Shown here: one piece after another, positions 25,050 through 36,019 of the stretch
How positions within the stretch are numbered: the stretch's first letter is position 1
How the letters are laid out: every line of letters starts with the position of its first letter
Assembly (NCBI GenBank): GCA_021018995.1
Contig: CM037584.1
Location: 176,346,317-176,410,316, forward strand
Reading direction: 5' to 3'
Length of the DNA: 64,000 nucleotides
Source of the DNA: Chloranthus sessilifolius
Lineage: Eukaryota > Streptophyta > Magnoliopsida > Chloranthales > Chloranthaceae
Made by a program: the position numbers and the translations under genes
Notes under the pieces: generated by a model
Database searches by the model: none
What the model was told of the DNA's origin: nothing
Seen by the model: the letters and a program-made list of their open reading frames with translations, nothing else

Positions 25050-25580
25050 AAATCTGCAAATAGTCCTCAACCATCCAATTTGTAAGGTCGTATTGGAGTC
25101 GAATCAAATGAGTGAAATTAGTTTTCATCGTAATCTTTCACACGATTAATCTTGAGATAATGGGTATACCATAAAACGGTCAATTTTGATTTCCATATGA
25201 TGCAAATCCCGAAAAATTGACTCAAAAATTATATGACACAAAATCACTCTCAAACAGGATTTGTAATTAATTTTTAGGATCTGTGAAATATGAAAACATA
25301 ATCTAAGTTGTCTGATTCGAAGGTTGAATCTAAAGATCTTTGGTGAAAAAGATTGGCATAAAACACGATCTCTATCATATGATTCAACCCAGTCAACTGT
25401 TGAATCAAATAATAGACTTTGATTGCACTGGATCATATGATAAAGATCAAGTTTCTTGCCACTTTTTTCAATATAGGATCTTCTGATCATGAGTTTCAAA
25501 TCTAATGGCTTAGATGGTCTTGAGATCGTGACTTTCAAATCTGATGGCTTAATCTTTTCCACATAATCTTTTGAGCGTCA
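25050..25580. repeat. Foldback family copy, larger and rearranged
   Basis: Contains ATCGTAATCTTTCACACGAT at 25127 and an inverted partner GATTGGCATAAAACACGATC near 25350. A 138-codon minus-strand frame (25562-25146) is a by-product of the arms and not a gene. Confidence 0.5.
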
Positions 25581-25960
25581 ACACTTGATTAATATTTTAC
25601 TGGCACGATGAAGATCTTGTTCACCCCACTTTTTCACACAACGGATCTTGAGTCGATGGTCATACCATTCAGACGATCATTTTTTTATTCCAAGTGGCAT
25701 AAATCCAAAAGAATTTACCAACTTAGAGTTAGGTGACACACATCACACAAAGATATGAAGTTAGGACCACTTTTTGGGAAGTGTGCCATGTAAAATAAGA
25801 AAATTACCATCTGATGGGAAGTCCATGGTCTCAAGATCTGTTGGGGAAAAAATTGGAGTGAAAAACAATCTCTATCGTCAAATAAAAAATTATCAAAGCA
25901 ATTTAACACGTAAAACCAGACTTTAGATAAAGAATATGGAGTTTTAAGGGTTGCAAATAT
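25581..25960. repeat. Foldback family copy
   Basis: The left arm reads TTTTTCACACAACGGATCTT. The right arm holds AAAAACAATCTCTATCGTC and the mirrored block CACTTTTTGGGAAGTGTGCC. Confidence 0.55.
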
Positions 25961-26019
25961 ACAAATCCTTTTAAGATTTTAGCCGGCAACCTGCATCTTG
26001 AGCTGAAAAAGTTGACGGG

Positions 26020-26345
26020 TACCTTTGTTCAAGCCTACATGTTCATTTATAGTGCTTACATCTGAAACCCATTGACTGGGTGGTCACACGATGGATCGTA
26101 ATCCCGTGATCATACCATCAAATGACCAATTTCTTATTCCATGTGTTAGGTGACCCTAAACTCACATGGCAAGCATCACGCTCAAATGTGATTTTAGGGC
26201 CATTGTTTTGGGATCTGTGAGAAATGGAATAAAAAATGGATCGTTTACTGGTATGCTTATGGTCTCAGGATCCATTGTGTGAAAGAATGGAAAGAAAAAC
26301 AATCTACATCATTTGATTCCAAGCAGTCAAGGTGGGTTCAAGGGT
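26020..26345. repeat. Foldback family copy
   Basis: The right arm GAATGGAAAGAAAAACAATC and the centre GGCAAGCATCACGCTCAAATG are clear. The left arm is shortened. Confidence 0.55.
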
Positions 26346-27133
26346 GTTTCAGTCATGCGTGCCTTCGATAAATCTGTAGGGACGAAGAGAAAATTCGGTA
26401 AATCTGTAGGCGCTGAGAGAAAATGGTTTTATAATTAGTTGGTCTTGTAATCAGTTTCATGTTTAGATTAGTGACTCCAACAAAAAGACCGATTAGTGTG
26501 AGATTTGTGACTCCTGTAGAAAATATGGTACAAATTTTATACATCTAATACTATCTCATTTTCTTGACGTGTGAAAGGAGAGAAATGGTAGGATTCTTAG
26601 GCTAAATCTATTTTTTTTTCTCACTTAAAGTCTAATTTTAAGCAAGAGAGGTCTAGCTTTAAGCAAGAGAGATCATAGGAGATATTAAATAAAACACTGG
26701 AGTGATTTTAGGAGGTATTTATGAAATAAAGGAAAAAGTCTTGCAATAGAATTGAGATTCTATTTTCTCTAAATAAAACGGTGGGAGTGGTTTTTTGAAA
26801 TATTTATGAAATAAAAGAAAAATTTTAAAAGCATGCAATAAAATCGAAAAAGGATATGGATTGAAAGTTTAAAAGAGTTTAAGGGTATTTTTGGTATTAC
26901 AAAATGTGACAAAAACTATTTTTATTTTTATATAGTAGTAAGATATATCCTTACTACTTTCTAAAAGTAAAAATAATTTCTATCAATTTTTCATGCCTTA
27001 AATGCCCCTAACTCATGTCTCATTGCCTCAATTCCCGAAAACAGAGTTATACTTCTAATTAAAGTAGGACTATGTTTCTCATTGCCGCATGCGACCCTCC
27101 TTCTCTCTCCCCATTCCTGCGAAACCCTCTTTC

Positions 27134-27179
<46 letters not shown>

Positions 27180-27514
27180 AAGAAGAAGGAAATCTTTAAT
27201 GGCTGCCGAGGCGTTTTCGCACATCTCCTTCCTCATTTCTAGCCACTAGGTATGATCTTTTGACTCCATCTTTTCTTCTTCATTCAACTTCATAAGAATG
27301 GTCATTTCTTTATGAATCTGGGTTTTAATGAGCTTTTGCATATGCCGACTAATATGCTTCTTAAATTTTTTTATCTTAGTGGGTTGTTACTAATTTCTCT
27401 ATAAACTCACAAATAAATTATATTTCTCCAAATCCTCAATTAATAAAAAAAAAATTGCATTAAATTCAGGGTCCCCATTCATTCTTACCCACAAAAGTTA
27501 AATAAAAAAAGGGA

Positions 27515-27735
27515 GCTGCTACTAACTCCCCACCAATACTAATATCTGACCGTCTGATGACTTTTCCATGATCTCAAGATCAGTTTTGTGGAATGAATTC
27601 AAAAAAAAAAAAAAAGATCAGTGATGTGGAAGATTGGAACAAAAAATGATCTCCAATGTCCAATTCAAAACAGCCAATGGTTTTCAGCTATACTTAAATT
27701 TAGTATTTGGTGGGGGGTTAGCAGCAGCCCCTTCA
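27515..27735. repeat. Foldback family, partial copy
   Basis: One arm (GATTGGAACAAAAAATGATC, then TCCAATGTCCAATTC), interrupted by an A-run at 27600-27615. Confidence 0.45.
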
Positions 27736-27899
27736 AAATACATTAGAAAGAATACTTAATGGGTAATATTTTGACCATATTCTTGTTATACGTTTGTTTT
27801 GTAATCATCAAACAAAATATTTTTGTACAAATTTAAAGGTTCTGGACATATGTGAAATTTGAAGGATCTTGATATATGGGGGATTTTTATTATTTATTA

Positions 27900-28320
27900 T
27901 TAGGGTACCTTTAATTTCAGCCCAAGATTCTTCATTCTCGATCCGAGCTTCACGTGCTTAAACTGTTGACTTTTTGAATCCGAAGATCGAGATCGTTTCT
28001 TTGTCAATTTTCCACACAATAGAACTTTAGATCACGGTCCTATCATCGGACAGTCATATTTTTTTTCAGCGTGGCACACCTCATGAAAAGTGGTCAGAGA
28101 ATCACTTTTGGTGTATGCTCATGATCTTGCTCATTTTTGGGATGTGTGCCACGCGGAATCAAAATGTGGAGGTCTGATGATAGGCCCATGATCTCAATAT
28201 TTAGTATGTAGAAGATTGGGATGAAAAATGGTCTCCATCATCTGATTCAAATCAGTCAACGGTTTAAGCAGCGTGAAACCCAGGTTAAAAAGGAAGAATC
28301 TTAGGTTGAAAACAAAGGTG
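27900..28320. repeat. Foldback family copy
   Basis: The left arm has GAAGATCGAGATCGTTTC and the right arm GGGATGAAAAATGGTCTCCA. The outer ends pair as AAGGTGCCC-type words. The centre is near 28115. Confidence 0.6.
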
Positions 28321-28807
28321 CCCTTTTTATTGTTATTGTTATTATTTTGGTTCGGTAAATAGTTTTTTATTTTTGCTCACATGTTTATTTTTCTTCGAAT
28401 AGTCAAGCTAATTTTTATCACACTCTTTCAAAAGCCCTTATCAAAAGAATTGTTAGATTTCATTTGCTTAGTGTTCGCACGCTTTGTCTCTTTGCAAATT
28501 AAATAAAATTCTTCTACGGACATATCTATTTCATTAACCATATAAGTAATTGCAGAACTCTTTAGCTTCCAGAACTCTTTAGCTTCCAAAGTGGAATTCT
28601 CAAGCACAATAAAACTCTTGAGCACCTATATTTTCTCCTCCCTAAAACTTTATCGGGGATTACCTCATTATCCCAATAAAAATTCTTAATTGAAGTCTAA
28701 TTACAGTATATAATTAATCTATATAACTCTTTTGTAATCAAAGTGTGTTTCTTGTGTCACACGATCGATAATGGGAAGAGAAAGAGGTTCATGGGAACGC
28801 GATTAAA

Positions 28808-29254
28808 GTGGGTTTGGTTTGGGATTTTTATATGCAAAATACCCTTATAGATATGTACTTTAAATGTGGTGATTTGGCGTATGGACGCAAGGTATTCGAT
28901 AAAATGCGTGTGAGAAACTTTGTATCGTGGATGACCCTGGTATCTGGGCTTGTTACGTGCGGAGACTTAGTGGGTGCACGTGAGGGAGAGTATGTCCGTG
29001 AGAAATGTAGTGGCTTGGACGGCTATGATTAATGGGTATGCTAAATATGAGCGGCCTTATGAGGCTTTTGAATTTTTTCAGCGTATGCAGGTGGAACAAG
29101 TGAAACCGAACAAGTTCACTTTGGTTAGTTTGTTGGTGGCATGTACTGAGTTGGGGAGTTTGAGTTTGGATACTTGGATTCACGATTTTCCTCTCAAGAA
29201 TGGGTTCAAAATTAGCGTTCAGCCGGGGACTGCTCTAATAGACATGTACTTTTA
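28808..29254 (+). pseudogene. PLS-type pentatricopeptide repeat gene fragment
   Basis: The first frame (28808 to about 28975) reads QNTLIDMYFKCGDLAYGRKV and FDKMRVRNFVSWMTLVSGLV. After a frame change near 28975 the second frame reads VRNVVAWTAMINGYAK, AFEFFQRMQVEQVKPNKFTL and ending TALIDMYF. These are successive P, L and S type PPR motifs of the plant organelle RNA-binding family. About four motifs remain out of the ten or more normal for the family. There is no N-terminal targeting region and no C-terminal E or DYW domain. The coding similarity stops at 29254 where a foldback copy begins. It lies in Helitron C, which probably picked it up. PLS PPR genes usually lack introns, as here. Confidence 0.8.
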
Positions 29255-29259
29255 AATGG

Positions 29260-29650
29260 TACTCATTTCACTTCTAAGCTACACATGACATATAGGATAA
29301 GGGAGCCATTACTTGCACTCGGAAATGTGGCCCTTGCATCGAAGTTAAAGACTTTGTATTTTAGGGACATGTGACATGTGAAAACGCAATTTGGGCCGTC
29401 TAATTTAAAGTTCATGTTCTATAGATCATCAGGGGATAAGATTGGAGCAAAACATGATATTTATCATATGATCCATTGTTGTCAACCGTTGAATCAAATA
29501 ATAGCTTTTGACTATATTTAATCATATGATGAAGATTATATTTTGTGCTAATCTTTTGCACTTAATATCTTTAAATGATGGGCTCCAAATCAAACGGTTT
29601 AGATGGAGTTTTCATATAGCAGAATGCATAGGTTCATCCATACATTAGAA
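29260..29650. repeat. Foldback-like repeat, third type
   Basis: It shares long blocks with 45920-46161 plus 48563-48745: GTATTTTAGGGACATGTGA, AGATTATATTTTGTGCTAATC and CTTTTGCACTTAATATCTT. It is the empty-site reference for the solo LTR at 46162. Confidence 0.65.
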
Positions 29651-31451
29651 CCATAGACCTTTTCCATTTTATAAATTTATTATCATTTTTATGATTTTAT
29701 AGTATATATATCCGGGCTGGATTGGATTAATACGGGTAAGAGCATGTTTGACCCGGCCCGGTCCTGAGCTGGATTTATACCTAAAAACCCGGTCCCTATT
29801 TTCCAAGCCGGGTTCGAGCTAAAATCCGGCCCAGCCCGGCCCATTAAGAACCCCAGGGGCGATCACTTAACTTATCTCATCTTTAATTTTTGCCGCTCTG
29901 ACAAATTACAATGATGGAAAGCAAATTAGAACACATTTTTCATGACACTTTCATTCCTAATTATGCAAATTCTAACTTTTTCTAAGGGTATACAAAGATG
30001 GGACTGCAAAGAAAAATCTCCCTACCCGGCTTGAAAGGCAGCGCAAAACACATTGGATCTCCAATTTTGTCACCTCTAACGCGTGCTTTGTTCAATGGTC
30101 GGACGTTCAAAATGATGAAGCAATTGGAGATACGATCACAAACGGGGAATGCACTAACTGTATTTTGAAATGGAGTCTCAGGATCCCTCTTTGAGGGAAA
30201 GCGACAAGAGAAAGATCCGAGAAAAGTGAGGGCTAAATTTCTTTAAATTTAAATTAAAATTTTTTTGCTATTTATATTGAATAACAAAGGTTATTATTGC
30301 AGTAATTTTAATTTGACAAATTGAGCAATCTAACTAAATGAACAAGAATAACTATGGAACAAATATGGAACAAATAACTATGGAAAATATACGGTTGCAA
30401 ATATATATGCCAATTGATAATCTAGCAATTTGGTTCATTTTTTTTCATAATAACAAAAATAGTTATGTTTATTTAGACATAGTACAATGCTTTTATACAA
30501 ATACTTGAAAGAAAAGAAAAAGATGGGAAAAAGATGGGGCGGACAATTTTAGGAAAAGTCTACTTAATTTATAGGTTTCGAGCACTGACCCTACAAGGAA
30601 TAGTGATAGATGAAATGCACCATTTCTCATATACAACTTCAAACAGTGTAAAGTATAACTTCCCATCTTTGTACAATTTCAAATAGTGTAAAGTATCACT
30701 TTCTATTCCATCTTTGTGACAATATGTTTCCTTTAATTAATGCAAAAGCTAACCTATGAGTACTTATTAATGTTCATTTGATAATATTTATTCCTCTTCA
30801 TAGATGTTGAAATGTTTATGGCCCATAGAGTGTACCAAAACAGTTACAGATTTCTTTTGGAGCAAGTTAAGGTGATAGGTGATAGCTCTTCTTTAAATGA
30901 TAATACTATTTAAGCTAGATTGACCCTGCCCGCTCTCCCTATGAAATTTCCTTTCTCTTCCTTGTGTAGTATATTTTTTAAAATTTCTGACGGGTAAAGA
31001 ATAAAGATGCCAAAGTCAATTAAATTTCTATGCAATCGTTGTTTGAGGTTGCTTGTTGGTGTATGAGTATGAGTGACGTCCGGAATTGAATGGGCATTGT
31101 GGTGGTACGTTCTGCGATCTTAGTGTCTGATTTTTGGAGATGAGGCCATAGACTGAGCCTTTGAGTCTGACAAAAGAGGTACTCAATGATCTTATGTACG
31201 TGATAAGCAAATATCGTTTACAAAGACTGCTTTGAACCCGTTGCCGAAAAACTAGGAAGAATCAGTCGAACTTGGACAGCTTCACAACGTAAGTTTTTGT
31301 GTCAATTTTTTGTAAGAGTTTTATGAATCTTCAATCTTCTCTAAGAATTAGTTTCCTTCTAAATTTTGTAGACAATCTATTTATTGATAGCAACCACACG
31401 AGTCAAGGCTTAGCCAATATATAAATTAAGAAGAAAGTCGTTAGGGCTTTG

Positions 31452-31454
<3 letters not shown>
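29651..31454. other. No gene recognised
   Basis: AT-rich interior of Helitron C. A GC-rich stretch (29720-29860) of CCCGGCCC words resembles hAT MITE remnants. Confidence 0.4.
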
Positions 31455-31493
<39 letters not shown>

Positions 31494-31556
31494 GATTACG
31501 GTGGCAACAAGAAACGACAAAGTTTTTTCTCTAGAAGCCAGTAAATGAAAAGGTTA

Positions 31557-31595
<39 letters not shown>

Positions 31596-31602
31596 TTGAA
31601 TA

Positions 31603-31671
31603 ATGGCTGACCATGGGGTGCCATTGTTGCAGCATGATGCCAATCCTTATGGCTACTGCTTGGTATATTTC
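31603..31671 (+). other. Possible captured first exon (unidentified)
   Basis: After the (CT)n at 31560-31593, an ATG opens MADHGVPLLQHDANPYGYCL followed by a GT. The layout of CT-rich leader, ATG, short exon and GT resembles a captured 5' exon. I do not recognise the protein. Confidence 0.3.
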
Positions 31672-32639
31672 TTTTTGTTATAATGAGATTTGGATGCTTC
31701 TTAATACTAATGATTCTTATTTCTGTAGGTTTATTTGAATAATTCGAATTTGATTATTATATTTTTATCTTTCGATTCGGATTTGTATGAGTACAGGTTT
31801 TTTTTTTCTTTTCATTCCTTCTTCATAATTTCTATACATGCAATTCTGAAGAAGCAAAAAGGAAATGCATGTATTCGTGGGGCGCACTGAGAAGTTTTTA
31901 AGGGGTCTGATGTAAATGGCAGTAAGTATTGTGCAAGTAGTAGGTCCTTGTTAATTATTGGAATTAAATGAAATCTTTCAATTGTATCCCTGACTTCAAT
32001 ACTTGGGGGTGGATATAGAAATTTAGTCTTTAGAATTAACAAAAGTATCTACCTTCTATTTTAATTTTTAATTTTGAGTATTTCAATTATATATTTTCCC
32101 TTACAGTCATGGGATTTGAACTGAGCAGAGCTACATGAAAGGTGGCAATTTTTAATATCAACTACATTAGTGGCAACCAAATTTTTCAAAAGGTTTTCAT
32201 AATGTGTAGAAACGTAGTCAAGGGGACACCTCTTAAATAGGCCTTGTCCCATGAAACCTTTGATTGAGTTCTTTGTCAATATAGTATACAATTATGTAAA
32301 GCAAATGAGTACACTAGATAATAAGGTGGGATTTTCGATTTTCAATTTGTAAGCACGCAATTTATATGAGGAGATCAATTTCATATTTTAAAAAAGAAAG
32401 CTATTTATATGATTTATAATTTTCACGTTTCATGTGGAGTTCACAAAAAATAATGAAATGATAAGCACCACGTGGCTTTTTGGAGTTATCAGAAAACCTA
32501 TAGGTACCATAAAATATGAGATCAGTTGCATAATAATCTTAAGAATTAAAATGTTGAATCAATTTGTCACTACTTGGAGTTTCAATTTTGTTTAGGATTT
32601 CATTGAATGCGTTTATGAGAAGTTTTAAATTCTACAAGG

Positions 32640-32815
32640 CATACATCCCAAAAAGTGATTCTTATTGTGGGTCATTTGATTTAAGGGTCACTTTTTGATA
32701 TTATCTGCCATGTGATTTAAGGGTTACTTTTTGGTACACTCGTGACCTCAAGATCCATATTGTGGGAGATTGGAATAAAAAATGATCTCCATGGTTTAAT
32801 TTAAAGTGGTGAATA
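32640..32815. repeat. Foldback family, shortened copy
   Basis: CATCCCAAAAAGTGATTCTT and GATTGGAATAAAAAATGATC blocks in opposite senses. It matches 43950-44125 in unit 2. Confidence 0.5.
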
Positions 32816-32889
32816 ACAAATTCGTTAGACTTTTCCATGTTCTTCTCTCACGTGCAACGCACGTGCATTCAACTAGTATATATAAATTA

Positions 32890-32892
<3 letters not shown>

Positions 32893-32937
<45 letters not shown>
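32893..32937. repeat. (TA)n next to a Helitron 3' end
   Basis: A TA run that begins 16 bp after CTAG of Helitron C. Confidence 0.85.
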
Positions 32938-32939
<2 letters not shown>

Positions 32940-33297
32940 GAGTCGGTACCGTCCTCTATGCGAGAATGGTCACCGTCCTCCAAAGTCTACGTAGAGGTGC
33001 ACATGACACCCAAAATACTCTTTGTTGCCACGTGGTGTACGGGTGGATGGTTTAAATTAATTTAAAAAAAAGAAATTTCGAAAAAAGCTTTTTAAAAGCA
33101 TAAGTGAATGTTTGATTAGGTTTAATGGTCTACATTTCACAGCTCAAAAATACATGGTGGAGATGAATTTTCAAATTATATATTTTTTTTAAATGATCTA
33201 AGCAATGCACACGAGGTCCATGCGCCATTGAAACAATGTTTTGGATGCCACGTGGACCTCCACCTGGAACCTTAGAGGACGGTGACCAGGTCAACTC
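32937..33297. repeat. Foldback element, second family
   Basis: The ends GGTCACCGTCCTCCAAAGTC and the complement of GACCTCCACCTGGAACC plus CTTAGAGGACGGTGACC pair with each other. Centre near 33110. It matches 44205-44545. Confidence 0.65.
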
Positions 33298-34503
33298 AAA
33301 TTGCGCTCTATAGTTTTTCTTAGGATATTTGACCCTAATGACTCTACACCCATCTTTTTCACTCATTTCATTGAATTTTTTACTTTCCATGATCTCCACC
33401 TAATTTTATCCACAATTCTATTTAAACCCCAGTTAGCTCTTCTTAGCCTACCCAATTAGTGCATCCTCATCCCTTAGCAATCTTTGATTAGAGACATGTG
33501 TCTCAATCCAAAGGTTATTCTTAGTGGAAATTAATTAGCATAATTCTTGTGTTCTATTTGTTGCCAATCATGGTTTGACATTTATCTTCCCATATGGTTT
33601 GACATTTGTCTTCCCACATGACAAACCTTAATTGACTTATTTTTTTTACTAGCACAACTCTTTTTTTTTTTTTTTTTAATAACTCTACTAGCACAACTTT
33701 AGGATAAAAACCCTTTTTCTAATTGAAAGTTGTCATTAGAGGAGACAAACACAAGCCTTTGTGCTTTTGAATGAGCCAATAGGAGCTGGACATGTAGCCT
33801 TAGCTACCCAATTGGCTACAAACAGAAGCTTTCTCCTCCAAGGGCAACAAATTGTTAAATTTCTAAATCCTAGTTCTTTCTATTATATTGAGATTTGGAT
33901 GCGTTTTTATTTCTGTAAGTTTATTTGAATAATTTGAATTTATTCGGGATTTGTATGAGTACAGTTTTTTTTTTTTCTTTCTTCTTCATAATTTCTATAC
34001 ATTCAATTGTGAAGAAGAAACAAAAAAGGAAATGCATGTATTCATGGGGCACAAAGTTTTTAAGGGTTGTGATGGAAATGGCCGTAAGTATTGTGCAAGT
34101 AGTGGCTCCTTGTTAATTATTGGAATTAAATGAAATTATATATTTACCTTCTATTTTAATTTTTAATTTTGATTATTTCAGTTATATGTTTTCCTATGGG
34201 ACACTTCTTAGATAGGCGTTTACCCAAAAAATATCGATTGAGATTCATCAATATCATGTAGTCAACAATGGGCAACAGAGTGTAGTTTCTGTTGAAAAAG
34301 TAAACCCTCTTTTTTTGGTTGTGGTTTCTAAGAGTGCTTTTCTATGAGCTGCTGCTACATGTGAGTATACAACTTATGAGCTGTTGTTGCTACGTGAAAT
34401 GATTAATTTACTTGCTCTCAAAATATATGTTGTCACTCTTAGATTCAAATGCTCAATTCTTATATTTTTTGGTTCTTTTGAGATGCTCAACATTTTATTG
34501 TTA

Positions 34504-34505
<2 letters not shown>

Positions 34506-34565
<60 letters not shown>
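34506..34565. repeat. (TA)n microsatellite, about 60 bp
   Basis: A pure TA run about 75 bp before the first recognised exon of the En/Spm-type gene. Confidence 0.9.
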
Positions 34566-34568
<3 letters not shown>

Positions 34569-34640
34569 AATGCCCAGGGTACATGTATTTTGAACATGTT
34601 GAGATTTAATGAGATTATTTGATATTTTTATTTGTGTCAG

Positions 34641-36019
34641 ATGGCCGTAGATCCACCTACCCCACCCCACCCGCTAACGTTAAGAAAGGGCGAGGGAAAG
34701 CAGTACTTGGTTTTAAAAATAAAATGAAAGGAGGAGAGAAAATTCTTGTGCTATTGTATAAGGGGCATGTCGTAGGGGATGATCAAAGTAAGATGTCCTC
34801 GATGATTGGGCAAATAGCGAAGGATTGCATTAGATTTCCTGTAAATGTTCCAAACTTTACAGATATTCCTAAGGAGAGTTTCAAAAGTGCTTATGAGGAG
34901 TTGATGGTAACAAATGACATAGTTATATTAAATAATTAAATTCTTTATTTTCTATTTCATATTCACATTGATTGATAATCAATTTTGTTGATTAAATGTA
35001 GGAAGTTTTTGACATGCCTTCCTATGATGACATTTATCGATGGCTGCACTATACCTTGCTTCAGAGATGGAAGGCTAATCGATATCATATAAAAAAAAGG
35101 CACTTCGACCCCTACACAACTACGGGAGAACGATTTGCCCATTGCCCCGATAATGTGGATAACGACCAGTGGAAGTCGATTGTCCGTTACTGGGAGTGTG
35201 AGGAGTTTAAGGTAAATTTCTAACTCATTGTTTATTTAAAAAATTTTTTTTTTATTAATATAACATATTATAATTTTGTATGATATAGGTAATTAGTGAG
35301 CGTAATAAAAGAAATCGCGCAAAGCTAGCCGTACCGAGTACAACCGGAAACATTACTCACATAAATAAATTTTACAAGGTATTAACATGCAAATATAAAT
35401 TATAATTTGTCAATAAACTTCTACTTTTTATAGTTTACACATTAAACTCGTTATTTTTTATAGTTAAAGCAGGTAGAGGGGAAATCACCCTCAAGGATGC
35501 AGAACTGGAAGTTGAATCACACAAAAAAAGATGGTAAACCGGTGAACGACGCAACAGAGATAATGGTAAGATGATTTGTTAATTTATAAGATATTTTTAA
35601 AATAATAATTAAATATTTAATTTATATGAAAAAATTTCAGCAAAAGATAGATGAACGACTTGCGGAGGACTCACAAGAGTCCACTGGACGAGATAATGTA
35701 TTATCTCAGGTATTGGGATCAGACACACGTGGTCGCGTCCGGGGCTTTGGGGGGGCAGTGACCCCAGCAAGCATTTTCGGACCGTCGTCGTCTAGGGGAG
35801 GGGGGCAGGAGGTCCGCCAATTGAAAGAAGAAGTGAGCACCTTGAGAGAAGAGCTTGAAGCAATGAAGTGGTTGATCACTCGATTGATCGGAACAATGGT
35901 AAACATTACTTTAAAACTTCTATACAAATTTTTCTCTTGTAGTTTTCTATAATTTGTCATGCTAACAAACATTCATTTTCTTTCTGTAGCCCCCTCCACC
36001 GCCGCCGCCTCAACAATAG
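34641..36019 (+). CDS. En/Spm-type transposon protein (plant Transposase_24 family)
   Basis: Six exons join cleanly, with all internal junctions in phase 0: about 34641-34906, 35002-35211, 35289-35378, 35464-35565, 35641-35898 and 35990-36019 (stop TAG). The protein opens with a basic GRRSTYPTP stretch and has the fold-like block GEKILVLLYKGHVVGDD. The family core follows: YRWLHYTLLQRWKANRYHIK, then DNDQWKSIVRYWECEEFK, then VISERNKRNRAKL. It continues with WKLNHTKKDGKPVNDATEIM, a coiled coil (QLKEEVSTLREELEAMK) and a short PPPPPPPQQ tail. This is the companion gene of plant CACTA elements (Ptta/En/Spm), thought to bind element ends. No stop or shift is seen, so it may still be expressed. Exon 1 enters in phase 1 after AG, so the start codon must lie in an unseen upstream exon. 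Confidence 0.8.

Larger units (their letters stand above)
23872..26943 (-). mobile_element. Helitron B, 3.07 kb, non-autonomous, minus strand
   Basis: On the minus strand it starts TCTTACTACTATATAAAAAT at 26943 and ends at CTAG, 23875-23872, preceded by an AACGCACGTGCAATTTTA hairpin end. The first 120 bp resembles the 5' end of Helitron A. No helicase gene. The inside is filled with four foldback copies. Its 5' end lies 4 bp from the 5' end of Helitron C, head to head. Confidence 0.65.
26948..32876 (+). mobile_element. Helitron C, about 5.9 kb, with captured PPR gene piece
   Basis: The 5' end TCCTTACTACTTTCTAAAAG is related to the 5' ends of Helitrons A and B. The 3' end is GCAACGCACGTGCATTCAA followed by CTAG at 32873-32876, with T next to it and a long (TA)n beyond. 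No RepHel frame was seen, so it is non-autonomous. Contents: a (GA)n at 27132-27178, foldback copies, a broken PPR gene piece at 28808-29254, a (GA)n at 31455-31489 and a (CT)n at 31560-31593. The pairing of this 5' end with this 3' end is inferred; a composite of two elements is possible. Confidence 0.5.
31672..33877. repeat. Tandem duplication, unit 1 (2.2 kb)
   Basis: It runs from TTATAATGAGATTTGGATGC through the Helitron C 3' end, a foldback element and an LTR-like stretch to AATCCTAGTTCTTTCT. The same order recurs in unit 2. The match crosses the Helitron 3' end, so the copying was of genomic DNA and not of the Helitron alone. Confidence 0.7.

Noticed and set aside
25146-25562. 138-codon minus-strand open frame
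   Set aside because: It falls inside a foldback copy and its translation follows the repeat arms. No protein family fits.
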